Part shown: positions 15,379 through 24,097 of the stretch, piece by piece
How positions within the stretch are numbered: position 1 is the first letter of the stretch
Layout: each line of letters begins with the position of its first letter
NCBI GenBank assembly: GCA_041625325.1
Contig: JBFJTN010000010.1
Span: 1 to 35,175, forward strand
Length of the DNA: 35,175 nt
Source of the DNA: Oceanococcus sp041625325
GTDB taxonomy: Bacteria > Pseudomonadota > Gammaproteobacteria > Nevskiales > Oceanococcaceae
Direction of reading: 5' to 3'
The notes under the pieces: generated by a model
Seen by the model: the letters and a program-made list of their open reading frames with translations, nothing else
Database searches by the model: none
Told to the model about the DNA's origin: nothing
Translations under genes and position numbers: made by a program

Positions 15379-16623
15379 GTGACCGACAATCCCCGCAAGC
15401 AAGAAGCGCTCGACTACCACGAGAAGCCCCGCCCGGGGAAGCTCGCCATCGCGGTCACCAAGCCCTTTACCACGCCTTCGGAGCTGGCCCTGGCCTATAC
15501 GCCGGGGGTGGCCGAGCCGGTGCGCGCCATCATGGCGGAGCCGGCTGACGCCTACCGCTATACCTCCAAGGGCAATCTGGTCGCCGTCATCACGGACGGC
15601 ACGGCCGTGCTCGGCCTGGGCAATGCCGGCCCGCTGGCCGCCAAACCCGTGATGGAGGGCAAGGCGGTGCTGTTCAAGAAGTTCGCCGATGTGGACGTGT
15701 TCGACATCGAGGTCAGCGCGGAGTCGCCGCAGGCCTTCATCGACACGGTGGCCCGCATCGCGCCCAGCTTCGGCGGCATCAATCTGGAAGACATCGCCGC
15801 CCCGCACTGCTTCGAGATCGAACGGGTGCTGCAGGAGCGCCTGGACATCCCGGTCTTTCATGACGACCAGCACGGTACCGCGATCATCGTCGCCGCCGGG
15901 CTGCTCAATGCCCTGGAACTGCAGGGCAAGACCCTGGCCGAGGCCCGCATCGTCTGCCTGGGCGCCGGCGCGGCCGGCATGGCCTCGCTGCGGCTGTGCC
16001 AGGCGCTGGGTGCGCAACGCGACAACATCAGCGTGATCGACCGGGCCGGCGTGATCTACGCCGACCGCCCCGATCTGCCGGACTACAAGGCCGAATTCGC
16101 CCGCCGGGCCGAGGGCCCGCGCACCCTGGCCGAGGCCATGCAGGGCGCCGACGTGTTCATCGGCGTGTCCGGCCCCGGGCTGGTCGATGCCGACATGATC
16201 GCCAGCATGGCCGAGCGCCCGGTGGTCTTCGCCCTGTCCAACCCGACACCGGAAGTGCTGCCCGAGGTCGCCAACGCGGTCCGCGACGATCTCATCATGG
16301 CCACCGGCCGCAGCGACTATCCGAACCAGATCAACAACGTGCTGGGCTTCCCCTTCATCTTCCGGGGCGCCCTGGACGTGCATGCCTCGGGCATCAACCA
16401 GGCCATGCATCTGGCCGCGGTGGAAGCGCTGCGCCGCTTGGCTCGCGAGCCGGTTCCGGCTACCGTACTGGATGCCTATGGCCGGGACAGCTGGAGCTTC
16501 GGCCCGGATTACATCATTCCCACGCCGCTGGACCCGCGTCTGATCGACGTGGTGCCGCAAGCGGTGGCCCGCGCCGCCGTGGACAGCGGCGTGGCCCGTG
16601 CGCCCTATCCGGCGCACTACTGA
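15379..16623 (+). CDS. Malic enzyme, short form without phosphotransacetylase domain
   Basis: This 414-aa enzyme oxidatively decarboxylates malate to pyruvate, producing NADH or NADPH. It shows AYTPGVAEPVRAI (39-51), VITDGTAVLGLGNAGPLA, the metal/substrate stretch NLEDIAAPHCFEIE, VFHDDQHGTAI and the dinucleotide loop CLGAGAAGMASL. E. coli MaeB is about 759 aa with an added phosphotransacetylase-like domain; this one ends after the malic domain, as in many bacterial NAD(P)-malic enzymes. The start is GTG 15379 with GAGGGCGG upstream. Citrate synthase follows after 48 bases; pyruvate and oxaloacetate metabolism link the two. Cofactor preference cannot be read safely. Confidence 0.9.
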   Translation: MTDNPRKQEALDYHEKPRPGKLAIAVTKPFTTPSELALAYTPGVAEPVRAIMAEPADAYRYTSKGNLVAVITDGTAVLGLGNAGPLAAKPVMEGKAVLFKKFADVDVFDIEVSAESPQAFIDTVARIAPSFGGINLEDIAAPHCFEIERVLQERLDIPVFHDDQHGTAIIVAAGLLNALELQGKTLAEARIVCLGAGAAGMASLRLCQALGAQRDNISVIDRAGVIYADRPDLPDYKAEFARRAEGPRTLAEAMQGADVFIGVSGPGLVDADMIASMAERPVVFALSNPTPEVLPEVANAVRDDLIMATGRSDYPNQINNVLGFPFIFRGALDVHASGINQAMHLAAVEALRRLAREPVPATVLDAYGRDSWSFGPDYIIPTPLDPRLIDVVPQAVARAAVDSGVARAPYPAHY

Positions 16624-16671
16624 GTTTCGAAACGCCCGCGGCTGGCAGCGGCCGCGACAATGGAGAACGTG

Positions 16672-17964
16672 ATGAGCGACAGCAAATTCATCCTGACCAG
16701 CCCGACTGGCGAGGGGACCGAACTGCCCATGGTCAAGGGCACTTTGGGACCGGAAGCCGTCGACGTGCGCGGCCTGTACGGCGCCACCGGCAAGTTCACC
16801 TACGATCCCAGCTTCAATTCCACCTGCAGCTGCGACTCCGCCATCACCTACATCGACGGCGCCGAGGGCGTGCTGCTGTATCGCGGTTACCCGGTGGATC
16901 AGCTGGCGCAGAACTCCAGCTTCATCGAGGTCTGTTACCTGCTGCTCTACGGCGAACTGCCCAGCGCCGAACAGCTGGAGGAATTCGACCAGGCGATCCG
17001 GTATCACACCATGATCAACGAGTCGCTGAACAAGTTCTTCCAGGGCTTCCGCTATGACGCCCACCCGATGGCCATGATGGCCGGCGTGGTCGCCTCGCTG
17101 TCCGCCTTCTACCACGACACCACCAACATTCATGACCCGGAGCATCGCAACATCTTCGCCCGGCGCATGATCGCGAAGATTCCGACCATCGCAGCCGCCG
17201 CCTACAAGCGCTCCGCCGGTCAGCCCTTCATGTACCCGCAGAACAAGCTGGACTACTGCTCCAACCTGCTGCACATGCTGTTCGCGGTCCCGGCCGAGGA
17301 CTACGAGGTCGATCCGGTCGCCGCCAAGGCCCTGGACGTGCTGTTCATCCTGCATGCCGACCACGAGCAGAACGCCTCCACCTCGACGGTGCGCCTGGCC
17401 GGCTCCACCGGCTGCAACCCCTACGCGGCGATCGCCGCCGGCATCACCGCCCTGTGGGGCCCGGCCCATGGCGGCGCCAACGAGGCGGTGCTGAAGATGC
17501 TGGACCAGATCGGCGACATCTCCAACGCCGACAAATTCATCGCCAAGGCCAAGGACAAGAACGACCCCTTCCGCCTGATGGGCTTCGGCCACCGCGTGTA
17601 CAAGAACTTCGACCCGCGCGCGACCATCATCCGCGAGCACTGCCACAAGGTGCTGTCGCACCTGGGCATGGAGAACGATCCCAAGTTCGAACTGGCCATG
17701 AAGCTGGAACAGGTCGCCCTGGAAGACGATTACTTCAAGGAAAAGAAGCTCTACCCGAACGTGGACTTCTACTCCGGCATCATCTACAAGGCGCTGGGCA
17801 TCCCGGTCTCCATGATGACCCCGATGTTCGCCATTGCCCGCACCGTGGGCTGGGCGGCGCACTGGCAGGAGATGACCGCCGACCCGAGCAACCGCATCGG
17901 CCGTCCGCGGCAGATCTACACCGGCAGCCCCAAGCGCGATTACGTCGGCATCACGCAGCGCTGA
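16672..17964 (+). CDS. gltA: Citrate synthase, hexameric type II
   Basis: This 430-aa enzyme condenses oxaloacetate and acetyl-CoA to citrate. Catalytic histidines are in LWGPAHGGANEAV and MGFGHRVYKNFDPRA, and the aspartate region is VDFYSGIIYKALG. Other type II hallmarks are YRGYPVDQLA and the C-terminal RPRQIYTGS. An ATG 12 bases upstream (16660) is in frame, but GGAG lies six bases before 16672, giving the family-like start MSDSKF. A strong hairpin terminator follows within 50 bases of the stop. Confidence 0.96.
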   Translation: MSDSKFILTSPTGEGTELPMVKGTLGPEAVDVRGLYGATGKFTYDPSFNSTCSCDSAITYIDGAEGVLLYRGYPVDQLAQNSSFIEVCYLLLYGELPSAEQLEEFDQAIRYHTMINESLNKFFQGFRYDAHPMAMMAGVVASLSAFYHDTTNIHDPEHRNIFARRMIAKIPTIAAAAYKRSAGQPFMYPQNKLDYCSNLLHMLFAVPAEDYEVDPVAAKALDVLFILHADHEQNASTSTVRLAGSTGCNPYAAIAAGITALWGPAHGGANEAVLKMLDQIGDISNADKFIAKAKDKNDPFRLMGFGHRVYKNFDPRATIIREHCHKVLSHLGMENDPKFELAMKLEQVALEDDYFKEKKLYPNVDFYSGIIYKALGIPVSMMTPMFAIARTVGWAAHWQEMTADPSNRIGRPRQIYTGSPKRDYVGITQR

Positions 17965-18004
17965 GCCGGAGCATCAGGCGCCGCCTGCTGCGATCGCCAA
18001 TTCG

Positions 18005-18031
18005 AAAAACCCGCCCTGAGGCGGGTTTTTT
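18005..18031. terminator. Bidirectional intrinsic terminator
   Basis: The stem AACCCGCC / GGCGGGTT with loop CTGA is flanked by A5 on the left and T6 on the right. It can therefore end gltA transcripts rightward and mrcA-operon transcripts leftward. It lies between the two convergent gene ends. Confidence 0.9.
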
Positions 18032-18034
18032 CGT

Positions 18035-18625
18035 TCAGGCCGGCTCGGCCAGGGCCCGGCGCAGTTCGGCCTCGGTCCAGCGAGTCATGGGCCGGCCATC
18101 CAGCGGCGACAGGGGCGACCAGCGCAGATCGTCCTCGCCGAACGGGGTCAGCTCGACCTCCACCTCGCCGGCGACGAAGGCACAGACCGGCCGGCGCAGT
18201 TCCTGGCCACCCGGGTGGCGGTAGCGCCGCTCGATGGCATCGAAGGGAATCTGCTGCTCGTCCAGCAGCAGATCCAGCGCCTCGTCATAGGGGCAGAACA
18301 GATGGACCTGCACCGGGCTGCGCAGGGTGGCCAGTTCGTTGACCACCGCCCCCACCGCCCGCGGCTGGTAGTCGCGACACAGCTGCATCGCGCGCAGGGC
18401 GGTACGGCGCAGCTCGAGCAGACGGGCGCGCCAGGCCTGGTGGTCGAAGACGCGCAGATACTCGTGCACACAGGCCGCGATCTCCTGATTGCTGGGCGCG
18501 GCGCCGCGCCCGCCGCCCAGGCTGCTCAGCGCTTTCGCCTTGGCCTGACCGAAATCGCGCAGTCCCTGCTCGCAGATCAGGCGCGCCGCTTCCCGGGCAA
18601 TCTCGTCCCGGAGCGGGTCCGGCAT
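18035..18625 (-). CDS. Conserved-looking hypothetical protein, possibly nucleotidyltransferase-like
   Basis: This 196-aa soluble protein is one I do not firmly recognise. The N-terminal half is helical (RDEIAREAARLICEQGLRDF; HQAWRARLLELRRTALRAM). The C-terminal half has alternating strands and helices (VGAVVNELATLRSPVQVHLF, CAFVAGEVEVELTPFGEDDL). The pattern of a glycine-led strand followed later by an acidic VEVEL strand recalls nucleotidyltransferase-fold proteins, but the metal-binding GS and DxD motifs are not evident. Its ATG shares one base with the mrcA stop (TGATG), so it is probably made from the mrcA message. Its last bases run up to the bidirectional terminator. Confidence 0.6.
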   Translation of the reverse strand: MPDPLRDEIAREAARLICEQGLRDFGQAKAKALSSLGGGRGAAPSNQEIAACVHEYLRVFDHQAWRARLLELRRTALRAMQLCRDYQPRAVGAVVNELATLRSPVQVHLFCPYDEALDLLLDEQQIPFDAIERRYRHPGGQELRRPVCAFVAGEVEVELTPFGEDDLRWSPLSPLDGRPMTRWTEAELRRALAEPA

Positions 18626-21072
18626 CAGAAAATGTCCTCGATCAGCTCGTCATCCGAGGGCAGTGCCTGGCCGGGCCGGCCCGTCGGGCTGCGCCGGTCG
18701 CCACCCTGCGGTGCGGCTTCGGGCAGATGCCCTTCCATGAAGATCTCGAAGCTGGCCTGCGGATTGTCGTAGCTGGCCAGGCGACCGGTGGCCGGATCGA
18801 TGCGGGCGCTGACCACCCCGTCCGGCCGCGGCAGCCGCTGCGAGGGCATGCCCTTGAGCGCCTGCTCCATGTAGCGGATCCACATGGGCAGCGCCGCCTG
18901 GGCACCGGTCTCGCGCGAGCCCAGCGGGCTGATGTCATCAAAGCCCACCCAGGCCACCGCGACCTCGGCCGCGTTGAAGCCACAGAACCAGGCATCACGC
19001 TGGTCATTGGTGGTGCCCGTCTTGCCGGCCAGATCATCCCGGCCCAGCGACTTCGCCCGCACGCCGGTGCCGCGCCGGATCACGTCCATCATCATGTCGG
19101 TCAGCAGGTAGACATTCTCGGCGCTGACCACGCGCGGCGCGACCGGCAGCGGGCCGGGATCGTCATCCTCCGGCGCCACCTCGCCGTCCGCCAGCTGGGC
19201 CGGTACGCTGCTGGCCTGCTGTTGCCGGGCAAAGCGGCAGGCGGCATCGCAGACCGTCTCCGGCCGGGCCTGGTGCAGCACCTCGCCATCGGCATCAAGG
19301 ATCCGCTCGATCAGATACGGCGTGACCCGGTAGCCGCCATTGGCCAGCACCGCATAGGCGGTCGCCATCTCCAGCGGGCTGAACACCCCGGTACCCAGGG
19401 ACATGGACAGGTCCCGCGGCACCCGGGACATGTCGAAGCCGAACTTCGCCACATGCTGACGGGCGACATCCATGCCCATGCTGTCGAGCAGGCGGATGGC
19501 CACCAGATTGCGCGACTTGATCAGACCTTCGCGCACCGGGGTCGGCCCGTAGAACCGGCCGCTGTAATTCTGCGGCCGCCAGGCGCCGCCCAGCGCCGGG
19601 TCATGGAAGACCACGGGGGCGTCGTTGATGATCGAGGCAGGGGTAAAGCCATTCTCCAGCGCCGCCGAGTAGATGAAAGGCTTGAACGCGGAGCCTGGCT
19701 GCCGCCGCGCCTGCATCGCCCGGTTGAACTTGCTGGCGAAATAGTCGAAGCCGCCCACCAGCGCCTGCACCGCGCCATTGGCGGGATCCACCGCGACGAT
19801 CGCCCCCTGCACGGTGGGCAGCTGGACCAGCTGCCAGGCCCCGCCCTGCTGCGCGTCGGGCCTGCGCAGACGCAGCAGGTCGCCACGCTGCAGCTTGTCT
19901 GGCAGCGCCTGCCAGGGCTGCTCCGCCAGCGGCAGGTCAAGGAAGCCGGCCTCGGTCGCATATACGCGCAGGCGCTGCTCGTCCATCTGCAGCAGGATGG
20001 CGGGAATCAGCCCCCCGACCGGGCTGAACTCCTCCAGCAGCGGGTCCAGCAGGGCGCGCTGGCGCTCCGGTGGCAATTGCACGATTTCGTCGCGCAGCTC
20101 GGTGAAGCGCGCCTCCGGACCGCGGTAACCGTGCCGCTGATCGTAGTCCAGCAGATTGTCCCGCAGGGCCCGCACCGCGGCCCGCTGCTTGTCGGCGCGG
20201 AGCGTGGTCTGCACCACCATGCCGCTGGTGTAGGCATCCACCCCGTACTGGTTGATGACCCGCGAACGGGCGTACTCGGCGACATAGTTGGCTTCCAGAT
20301 CAATGGAGGCGCGGCGCAGCTGCGCGCTGATCGGCTCCGCCTTGGCCGCCTCGAACTGCTCGGCGGTGATGAAATCCAGCTCGCGCATGCGCCGCAGCAC
20401 GTAATTGCGCCGCAGCAGGGCGCGCTGTGGCCCGGAGATGGGGTTGTAGCGGGAGGGCGCCTTGGGCAGGCCGGCGATCATCGCCATCTGCGACAGGCTG
20501 AGCTCTTTCAGCTCGGCATCGTAATAGACCTTGGCGGCCGCGCCGATGCCATAGGCGCGATGGCCGAGGAAGATCTTGTTCAGGTAGAAGGTGAGAATCT
20601 CCTCCTTGCTCAGCTGCTGCTCCATTTCGATGGCGAGCAGGATTTCCTTGATCTTGCGGACATAGCTCTTTTCCGCACTGAGGAAGAAGTTGCGGGCCAG
20701 CTGCATGGTGATGGTGCTGCCGCCCTGCGCCTTCTCGCCGGTCAGCAGGAGCATCCAGGCGGCCCTCAGCAAGCCCTGGTAATCGACCCCCGGGTGCTCG
20801 AAGAAGCGGTCGTCCTCGGCCGCCAGGAAGGCCTGCACCAGTGGCCGTGGAATATCCCGGTAGGCCAGCGGCTCCCGCCGTTCGGCGCCATATTCGCCGA
20901 GCAGCTGACCATCGGCCGAATAGATGCGCAGGGGCACCTGCAGGCGCATGTCGCGCAAGCCCTCGGTGGAAGGCAGATCCTGAGCGAAGTGCCAGAGCAC
21001 CGCGGCCACGACGACCCCGCTGACCAGTGCACCCAGGACCCCGAGCAGGAAGAGATATTTAAGCAGTCGCAT
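18625..21072 (-). CDS. mrcA: Penicillin-binding protein 1A (bifunctional peptidoglycan synthase)
   Basis: This 815-aa protein has an N-terminal membrane helix (about 5-27). A GT51 glycosyltransferase domain follows with the catalytic glutamate E86 in AAEDDRFFEHPG, GGSTITMQLARN (117-128) and YLNKIFLGHRAYGIGAAA. An OB-like insert comes next, then a transpeptidase domain with the serine motif PGSAFKP, SRN and KTGTT. It polymerises and crosslinks peptidoglycan in the periplasm. The frame stays open upstream to 21141, but ATG 21072 gives the usual MRLLKYLF start. It is divergent from pilM, as ponA/mrcA is from pilM in many gammaproteobacteria. Confidence 0.95.
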   Translation of the reverse strand: MRLLKYLFLLGVLGALVSGVVVAAVLWHFAQDLPSTEGLRDMRLQVPLRIYSADGQLLGEYGAERREPLAYRDIPRPLVQAFLAAEDDRFFEHPGVDYQGLLRAAWMLLLTGEKAQGGSTITMQLARNFFLSAEKSYVRKIKEILLAIEMEQQLSKEEILTFYLNKIFLGHRAYGIGAAAKVYYDAELKELSLSQMAMIAGLPKAPSRYNPISGPQRALLRRNYVLRRMRELDFITAEQFEAAKAEPISAQLRRASIDLEANYVAEYARSRVINQYGVDAYTSGMVVQTTLRADKQRAAVRALRDNLLDYDQRHGYRGPEARFTELRDEIVQLPPERQRALLDPLLEEFSPVGGLIPAILLQMDEQRLRVYATEAGFLDLPLAEQPWQALPDKLQRGDLLRLRRPDAQQGGAWQLVQLPTVQGAIVAVDPANGAVQALVGGFDYFASKFNRAMQARRQPGSAFKPFIYSAALENGFTPASIINDAPVVFHDPALGGAWRPQNYSGRFYGPTPVREGLIKSRNLVAIRLLDSMGMDVARQHVAKFGFDMSRVPRDLSMSLGTGVFSPLEMATAYAVLANGGYRVTPYLIERILDADGEVLHQARPETVCDAACRFARQQQASSVPAQLADGEVAPEDDDPGPLPVAPRVVSAENVYLLTDMMMDVIRRGTGVRAKSLGRDDLAGKTGTTNDQRDAWFCGFNAAEVAVAWVGFDDISPLGSRETGAQAALPMWIRYMEQALKGMPSQRLPRPDGVVSARIDPATGRLASYDNPQASFEIFMEGHLPEAAPQGGDRRSPTGRPGQALPSDDELIEDIF

Positions 21073-21158
21073 GACGAATTGGATGGGCTGTGGCGGGGGG
21101 CGCGGAAGTTCCTTGCGCCGGCGGTACATTCTGCAAGGCAATCAGAAGCATAGTGCTG

Positions 21159-21186
21159 TTGAATCCTGCCAACTGTGAGCTATAGT
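21159..21186 (+). promoter_or_regulatory. Promoter of the pilMNOPQ operon
   Basis: TTGAAT (21159-21164) and TATAGT (21181-21186) are separated by 16 bases. This is a convincing sigma-70 promoter in the 173-base mrcA/pilM gap, giving a leader of about 53 bases before pilM. No clear counterpart for mrcA was found on the other strand. Confidence 0.6.
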
Positions 21187-21245
21187 AGCCCTCGGGCATA
21201 CGGTCGCTTCGACCACGACACGCGGGATCAGGGTGGGGACCCAGT

Positions 21246-22322
21246 ATGGGAGTGTTCAGCAACTTATTCGCAAAACGTTCGACGCCGCTGGTCGGTGTCG
21301 ACATCAGTTCCTCCAGCGTGAAGTTGCTGGAAATGTCCCAGAAGGGCGCAAATTATGGCATAGACGCTTATGCCATCGAGCCGCTGCCTCCGGGCGCCGT
21401 CGTTGACAACCAGATTGCCGAACCCGATGCCGTGGGTCTGGCCCTGAGCAAGGCGCTGAAACGTGCCGGCACCCGCACCCGCAAGGCGGCGGTGGCCGTC
21501 GCCGGCTCCTCGGTGATCACCAAGACCATCCAGATGCCTGCTGATCTGCGCGAATCCGAAATGGAGGAGCAGATCAAGCTGGAAGCCGACCAGTACGTCC
21601 CCTACCCCATCGATGAAGTGAACCTGGACTTCCAGGTCATCGGCCCGACGCCGACCGCGCCGGATTCCGTGGACGTGATGCTGGCGGCCTGCCGCACCGA
21701 CACCATCGATGAGCGCATCGCCGTGCTCGACATGGCCGGGCTGACCGCCCATGTGGTGGACACCGAGTCCCAGGCGCTGGAAAACGCCTGCGAGCTGCTC
21801 TATCCGCAGATGCCCAATTCGGGCGAACTGACCACCACGGCAGTGGTGGACATCGGCTCGGTGAACACCGTGTTCATGGTGTTCCACGATCGCCGCGCGG
21901 TGTATCGCCGCGAGCAGCAGTTCGGCGGCAAGCAGCTGACCGAAGACATCATGCGTCACTACGGCATGTCGCAGGACGAGGCCAACAACGCCAAGCGGAT
22001 CGGCGGCCTGCCGGACGACTACGACACCGAAGTCCTGCCCTATTTCATCGACGATCTCACGCAGCAGATCGATCGTTCGCTGCAGCTGTTTTTCGCCAAC
22101 TCTCCGAAGTTCAGCGAAATCGACCAGGTCATCCTGGCCGGCGGCACCGCAGCCATTCCGAATCTCGACGACCGGGTCAAGGAAAAGCTGGGCGTGCCCG
22201 TCGTGATCGCGAACCCCATGCGCAACATGGACATCGCGAGAAAGGCGCGACCCAAGCAGCTGGAGCAGGACGAGACCGCAATGCTGCTGGCAATCGGTCT
22301 GGCGATGAGGGCATTCGACTGA
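21246..22322 (+). CDS. pilM: Type IV pilus inner-membrane platform protein PilM
   Basis: This 358-aa cytoplasmic, actin-like ATP-binding protein links the pilus motor to PilN. It shows the phosphate-1 motif LVGVDISSSSVKLLEM (15-30), ACRTDTIDERIAVL, the second phosphate loop AVVDIGSVNTVFMVF and the adenosine motif VILAGGTAAIPNL. The length matches PilM of Pseudomonas (354 aa). It is first in the operon; its TGA shares one base with the pilN ATG. Confidence 0.96.
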   Translation: MGVFSNLFAKRSTPLVGVDISSSSVKLLEMSQKGANYGIDAYAIEPLPPGAVVDNQIAEPDAVGLALSKALKRAGTRTRKAAVAVAGSSVITKTIQMPADLRESEMEEQIKLEADQYVPYPIDEVNLDFQVIGPTPTAPDSVDVMLAACRTDTIDERIAVLDMAGLTAHVVDTESQALENACELLYPQMPNSGELTTTAVVDIGSVNTVFMVFHDRRAVYRREQQFGGKQLTEDIMRHYGMSQDEANNAKRIGGLPDDYDTEVLPYFIDDLTQQIDRSLQLFFANSPKFSEIDQVILAGGTAAIPNLDDRVKEKLGVPVVIANPMRNMDIARKARPKQLEQDETAMLLAIGLAMRAFD

Positions 22323-22885
22323 TGATCAAGATCAACCTGCTGGACTGGCGACAGGCCAGACGCGAGCAGAGACAAAAAAGCTTCCTCATCGCCCTGGCCG
22401 GCACGGGGCTTGCAGGTGCCGCTGTCGTCCTGGCCATGGTGATGAAAATCAACGGCGACATCGAGTTCCAGCAGGAGCGCAACCAGCGGCTCAAGAACGA
22501 GATCAGCGCCCTGGACCGGCAGATCGCGGAAATCGACAAGCTGGAAAAGCTCAAGGCCGACCTGCTCGCGCGCATGCGGATCATCGAGGAACTGCAGCGC
22601 AGCCGGACGCAGATCGTGCACTTCTTCGATGAAATCGTGACCACGGTGCCGCCCGGGCTCTATCTCACCAGCCTGAAGCAGCAGGGCAAGACCACCACCG
22701 TGAACGGCATCTCCGAATCCAATGGCCGGATTTCGACCTACATCCGCAACCTGGACAGCTCCGACTGGTTCCAGGGCGCGAAACTGATCGTGATCCGTAC
22801 CAAGGACCAGCAGCGTCGACGGCTGGGCGAGTTCTCCCTGCAGTTCTCCGAACAGCAGAAGGCCAAAGAGGAGGATGCCGGATGA
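22322..22885 (+). CDS. pilN: Type IV pilus assembly protein PilN
   Basis: This 187-aa bitopic inner-membrane protein has an N terminus (MIKINLLDWRQARREQRQK) that carries the conserved INLLPW-like motif that docks into PilM. One membrane helix follows (about 22-40), then a coiled coil (about 45-90) and a small periplasmic ferredoxin-like domain. It forms a heterodimer with PilO in the alignment complex. It overlaps pilO by four bases. Confidence 0.94.
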   Translation: MIKINLLDWRQARREQRQKSFLIALAGTGLAGAAVVLAMVMKINGDIEFQQERNQRLKNEISALDRQIAEIDKLEKLKADLLARMRIIEELQRSRTQIVHFFDEIVTTVPPGLYLTSLKQQGKTTTVNGISESNGRISTYIRNLDSSDWFQGAKLIVIRTKDQQRRRLGEFSLQFSEQQKAKEEDAG

Positions 22886-23487
22886 ACCTGCAGGAAGCCC
22901 TTGATGAACTGCAGAACCTCGACCCGAACAATGTCGGGGGCTGGCCGACCTTTGCCTATGTCGGCGCCTGCATCCTGCTGATCGCCGTCATTGTCGTGGG
23001 CGGCTTCTACTACAAGGTGGAACCCCTGCAGCTCGATCTGGAGCGGGTCCAGCTGCAGGAAACCGAGCTGCGCTCCGAGTTCGAGAAGAAGCAGATGAAG
23101 GCCGCGAACCTGCAGGCCTACCGCGACCAGCTGGCCGAGATGGAGCGCTCCTTCGGCAGCATGCTGCGCCAGTTGCCCAGCAAGACCGAGGTGGCCAACC
23201 TGCTCAACGACATCTCGCAGACCCGCGTGGCCTCCGGCCTGGAGGAGCAGCTGTTCCAGCCCCAGGGTGAAGTGCCGCGAGACTTCTACGCCGTGCTGCC
23301 CAACAAGATCACCGTCTCCGGCAGCTACCACGAGATGGCCGAGTTCGTCAGCCGCGTCGCCGCCCTGCCGCGCATCGTGACTGTCAGTGACGTGCATATC
23401 CGGGCCGGCAAGGGCCGTGACCTTGTCATGGACGCGACCATCAACACCTATCGCTATCTGGATGCCGACGAGGGGGGTGTGCAGTGA
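22882..23487 (+). CDS. pilO: Type IV pilus assembly protein PilO
   Basis: This 201-aa inner-membrane protein has a short cytoplasmic N terminus (MNLQEALDELQNLDPNNVGG), a membrane helix (ACILLIAVIVVGGFYY, about 29-44), a coiled coil with QMKAANLQAYRDQLAEMERS, then LLRQLPSKTEVANLLNDISQ and a ferredoxin-like C-terminal domain. This is the standard PilO layout and length. It partners with PilN and contacts PilP. Confidence 0.94.
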   Translation: MNLQEALDELQNLDPNNVGGWPTFAYVGACILLIAVIVVGGFYYKVEPLQLDLERVQLQETELRSEFEKKQMKAANLQAYRDQLAEMERSFGSMLRQLPSKTEVANLLNDISQTRVASGLEEQLFQPQGEVPRDFYAVLPNKITVSGSYHEMAEFVSRVAALPRIVTVSDVHIRAGKGRDLVMDATINTYRYLDADEGGVQ

Positions 23488-24029
23488 CACAGGCCACTTC
23501 GCGCCGTTTCATCGTCATGCTGCTCGGTTTCTCGGTGGTCGGCCTGTCCGGCTGCAGCCAGGACATGAGCGACCTGGATCAGTACATCACCGAGGTGAAG
23601 GCCAGGCAGCCCGGGCCCATCGACCCGATTCCCCAGATGGCGCCTTACGAACCTTTCGCCTACGCCCGGCATGATGCGGCCAGTCCCTTCCAGAGCTTTG
23701 TCCAGGAAGAGAAGAAGGCCCTGGCCGAGCAGAACCGCTCGACCAGCACCCTGCAACCGGATTTCTCACGCAATCGCGAGCCGCTGGAGGAATTCCCGCT
23801 GGACGGCATCCGCATGCTCGGCACCCTGGACTTCCGTCAGCAGCGCTACGCGTTGCTCAATGCCCCCGATGGCGTCGTTCATCGCGCCACCCATGGGGAT
23901 CACATGGGGCAGAACTTCGGCAAGATCGTGCAGATCACCGAATCGGAAGTCCGCCTCGAGGAGATCGTCCCGGATGGCCTGGGCGGCTATGTCAAACGGC
24001 CCGCTGTTGTGGCCATTTCGGAAAAATAA
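23484..24029 (+). CDS. pilP: Type IV pilus lipoprotein PilP
   Basis: This 181-aa lipoprotein has a type II signal with lipobox LSGC (C24), leaving an inner-membrane-anchored periplasmic protein that bridges PilNO to the PilQ secretin. A disordered linker (about 45-100) precedes the beta-sandwich domain with FPLDGIRMLGTLDF and LNAPDGVVHRATHGDHMGQN, both typical of PilP. The start codon is GTG 23484, overlapping the pilO stop (GTGA). Confidence 0.95.
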   Translation: MTQATSRRFIVMLLGFSVVGLSGCSQDMSDLDQYITEVKARQPGPIDPIPQMAPYEPFAYARHDAASPFQSFVQEEKKALAEQNRSTSTLQPDFSRNREPLEEFPLDGIRMLGTLDFRQQRYALLNAPDGVVHRATHGDHMGQNFGKIVQITESEVRLEEIVPDGLGGYVKRPAVVAISEK

Positions 24030-24097
24030 TCATGGACTTGCGTAGACAACACCGCCGCATCACACACGCAAGCCGTTCGGATAAGTCGAGGGAAACA

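Noticed and set aside
15359..15382. Seven-codon ATG frame ending on the malic enzyme GTG start (GTGA)
   Set aside because: It is too short and without its own ribosome site; probably chance.
16624..16633. Perfect palindrome GTTTCGAAAC between malic enzyme and gltA
   Set aside because: A ten-base palindrome is expected by chance in a window of this size. No promoter elements are around it.
15262..17862. 866-codon minus-strand open frame opposite malic enzyme and citrate synthase
   Set aside because: It spans two clear genes antisense, with the same biased H/G/D/Q composition as other shadows and no motifs.
18727..21153. 808-codon plus-strand open frame opposite mrcA
   Set aside because: It is a shadow of the PBP1A gene, whose motifs are complete on the other strand.
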